Positions 14,374 through 14,891 of a DNA stretch of 14,891 nucleotides are shown in pieces. How positions within the stretch are numbered: position 1 is the first letter of the stretch; every line of letters begins with the position of its first letter. The position numbers were made by a program, and so were the translations under genes. The DNA is from Bacillota bacterium (GTDB lineage: Bacteria > Bacillota > Clostridia > Christensenellales > Aristaeellaceae), in assembly GCA_023409955.1 (NCBI GenBank), contig JAEYQQ010000120.1:1-14891 (forward strand), given 5' to 3'. The notes below the pieces were generated by a model. It was not told where the DNA came from. It saw only the letters and a list, made by a program, of their open reading frames with translations, and did no database searches.

Positions 14374-14891
14374 TTATAATTTACGGAACAATGAAACTAC
14401 TTTGCCTAAGATGGTTACATTAGGTACGATGATTGGCTTCATATTGGGATTTTCAGGCTGCAGCCTGAATCCGCCATTCTCCTTGTAAAAGCGTTTGACA
14501 GTAGCCTCATCATCCACCATGGCTACTACGATATCGCCGTTGTGTGCATCTGGCTGCTGTCGAACAACTACATAATCCCCATCCAGAATGCCAGAATCAA
14601 TCATGCTCTCGCCTTTTACATAAAGGATAAAGAATGTTCCTTCACCAACCATGCTTGTTGGCAATGCAATGTTATCTTCAATGTTTTCCTCGGCAAGAAT
14701 GGGTATACCAGCTGTTACTCTACCGACAAGGGGGACAGATATAGCAGCTAAACGAGGATACACCTCATCTCCCAGAACTTCCATTGCCCTAGGCTTCATG
14801 GAGTCGCGATGGAGAAGCCCCTTTTTTTCAAGCCTTGTAAGATGTCCATGAACAGTTGAAGTTGATTTTAACCCTACCGCATCACCGATTT
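14374..14891 (-). CDS. lexA: SOS repressor LexA (N-terminus beyond the right edge)
   Basis: LexA represses SOS genes and cleaves itself when stimulated by RecA filaments. The frame is open to the right edge and ends at TAA (complement of 14374-14376), giving about 171 visible residues of roughly 205. The region nearest the edge contains the end of the winged helix-turn-helix domain (GDAVGLKSTSTVHGHLTRL-EKKGLLHRD). It is followed by the Ala-Gly cleavage site in GRVTAGIP, the nucleophile Ser in VKGESM and the general-base Lys in ATVKRFYKE. The Ser-to-Lys distance of 37 residues equals that in E. coli LexA. An internal ATG at 14799 begins only the C-terminal part and is not the true start. The promoter and any LexA operator are outside the window. 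It is convergent with rodA. Confidence 0.96.
   Translation of the reverse strand, partial: IGDAVGLKSTSTVHGHLTRLEKKGLLHRDSMKPRAMEVLGDEVYPRLAAISVPLVGRVTAGIPILAEENIEDNIALPTSMVGEGTFFILYVKGESMIDSGILDGDYVVVRQQPDAHNGDIVVAMVDDEATVKRFYKENGGFRLQPENPNMKPIIVPNVTILGKVVSLFRKL

Noticed and set aside
1..14891. Mobile elements, tRNA or rRNA genes, CRISPR arrays, phage or defence genes
   Set aside because: No transposase-like frame, terminal inverted repeats, spaced direct repeats or RNA-gene signatures were seen. Nearly all bases belong to recognised housekeeping genes.

Overview
The window looks like a piece of the core chromosome of a low-to-moderate G+C Firmicute, most likely an anaerobic member of the Clostridia. 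The evidence is the argR-recN pair, an Rnf-type electron-transport cluster in rnfC-D-E-A-B order, and a maf-mreBCD-PBP2-min-rodA elongation operon followed by a convergent lexA. Ribosome-binding sites are strong and purine-rich, and TTG or GTG starts are common. I saw no mobile element, prophage, tRNA, rRNA or CRISPR array. A finer placement, for example a Christensenellales-like lineage, would be a guess.

Layout. (1) Positions 1-152 hold the C-terminal end of the arginine repressor ArgR, followed by a strong intrinsic terminator. (2) recN (212-1915) appears to be transcribed alone, with a second terminator-like hairpin overlapping its last codons. (3) An extended -10 promoter near 1981 leads into rnfC, rnfD, rnfE, rnfA and a short rnfB (2075-6016), which are tightly coupled and closed by a long hairpin at 6071-6114. 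(4) A second extended -10 promoter sharing the same 13-nt core (near 6175) leads into maf, mreB, mreC, mreD, mrdA (PBP2), minD and rodA (6217-14277), with gaps of at most 22 nt. (5) lexA runs on the minus strand from beyond the right edge to 14374, and its terminator lies between it and rodA.

How the genes work together. The Rnf cluster should encode a membrane ferredoxin:NAD+ oxidoreductase coupled to ion transport. It is incomplete in two ways: rnfG is absent, because rnfD and rnfE overlap, and RnfB stops at 99 residues without the C-terminal ferredoxin-like domains. The maf-to-rodA operon encodes the rod-elongation machinery: MreB filaments, the MreC and MreD membrane scaffold, the PBP2 transpeptidase and the RodA glycosyltransferase. 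MinD, a division-site ATPase, sits among them without its usual minC and minE neighbours. MreC has an unusual Pro/Thr/Ser-rich tail of about 114 residues, and PBP2 has an extra segment inside its transpeptidase domain.

The main points of interest are the reduced Rnf locus, the orphan minD, and a general pattern of genes missing from well-known clostridial gene orders: rnfG, most of rnfB, minC, minE, radC, and the spoIVB-spo0A pair usually found after recN. The genes that remain keep their key residues, which suggests lineage-specific reduction more than decay of the locus.
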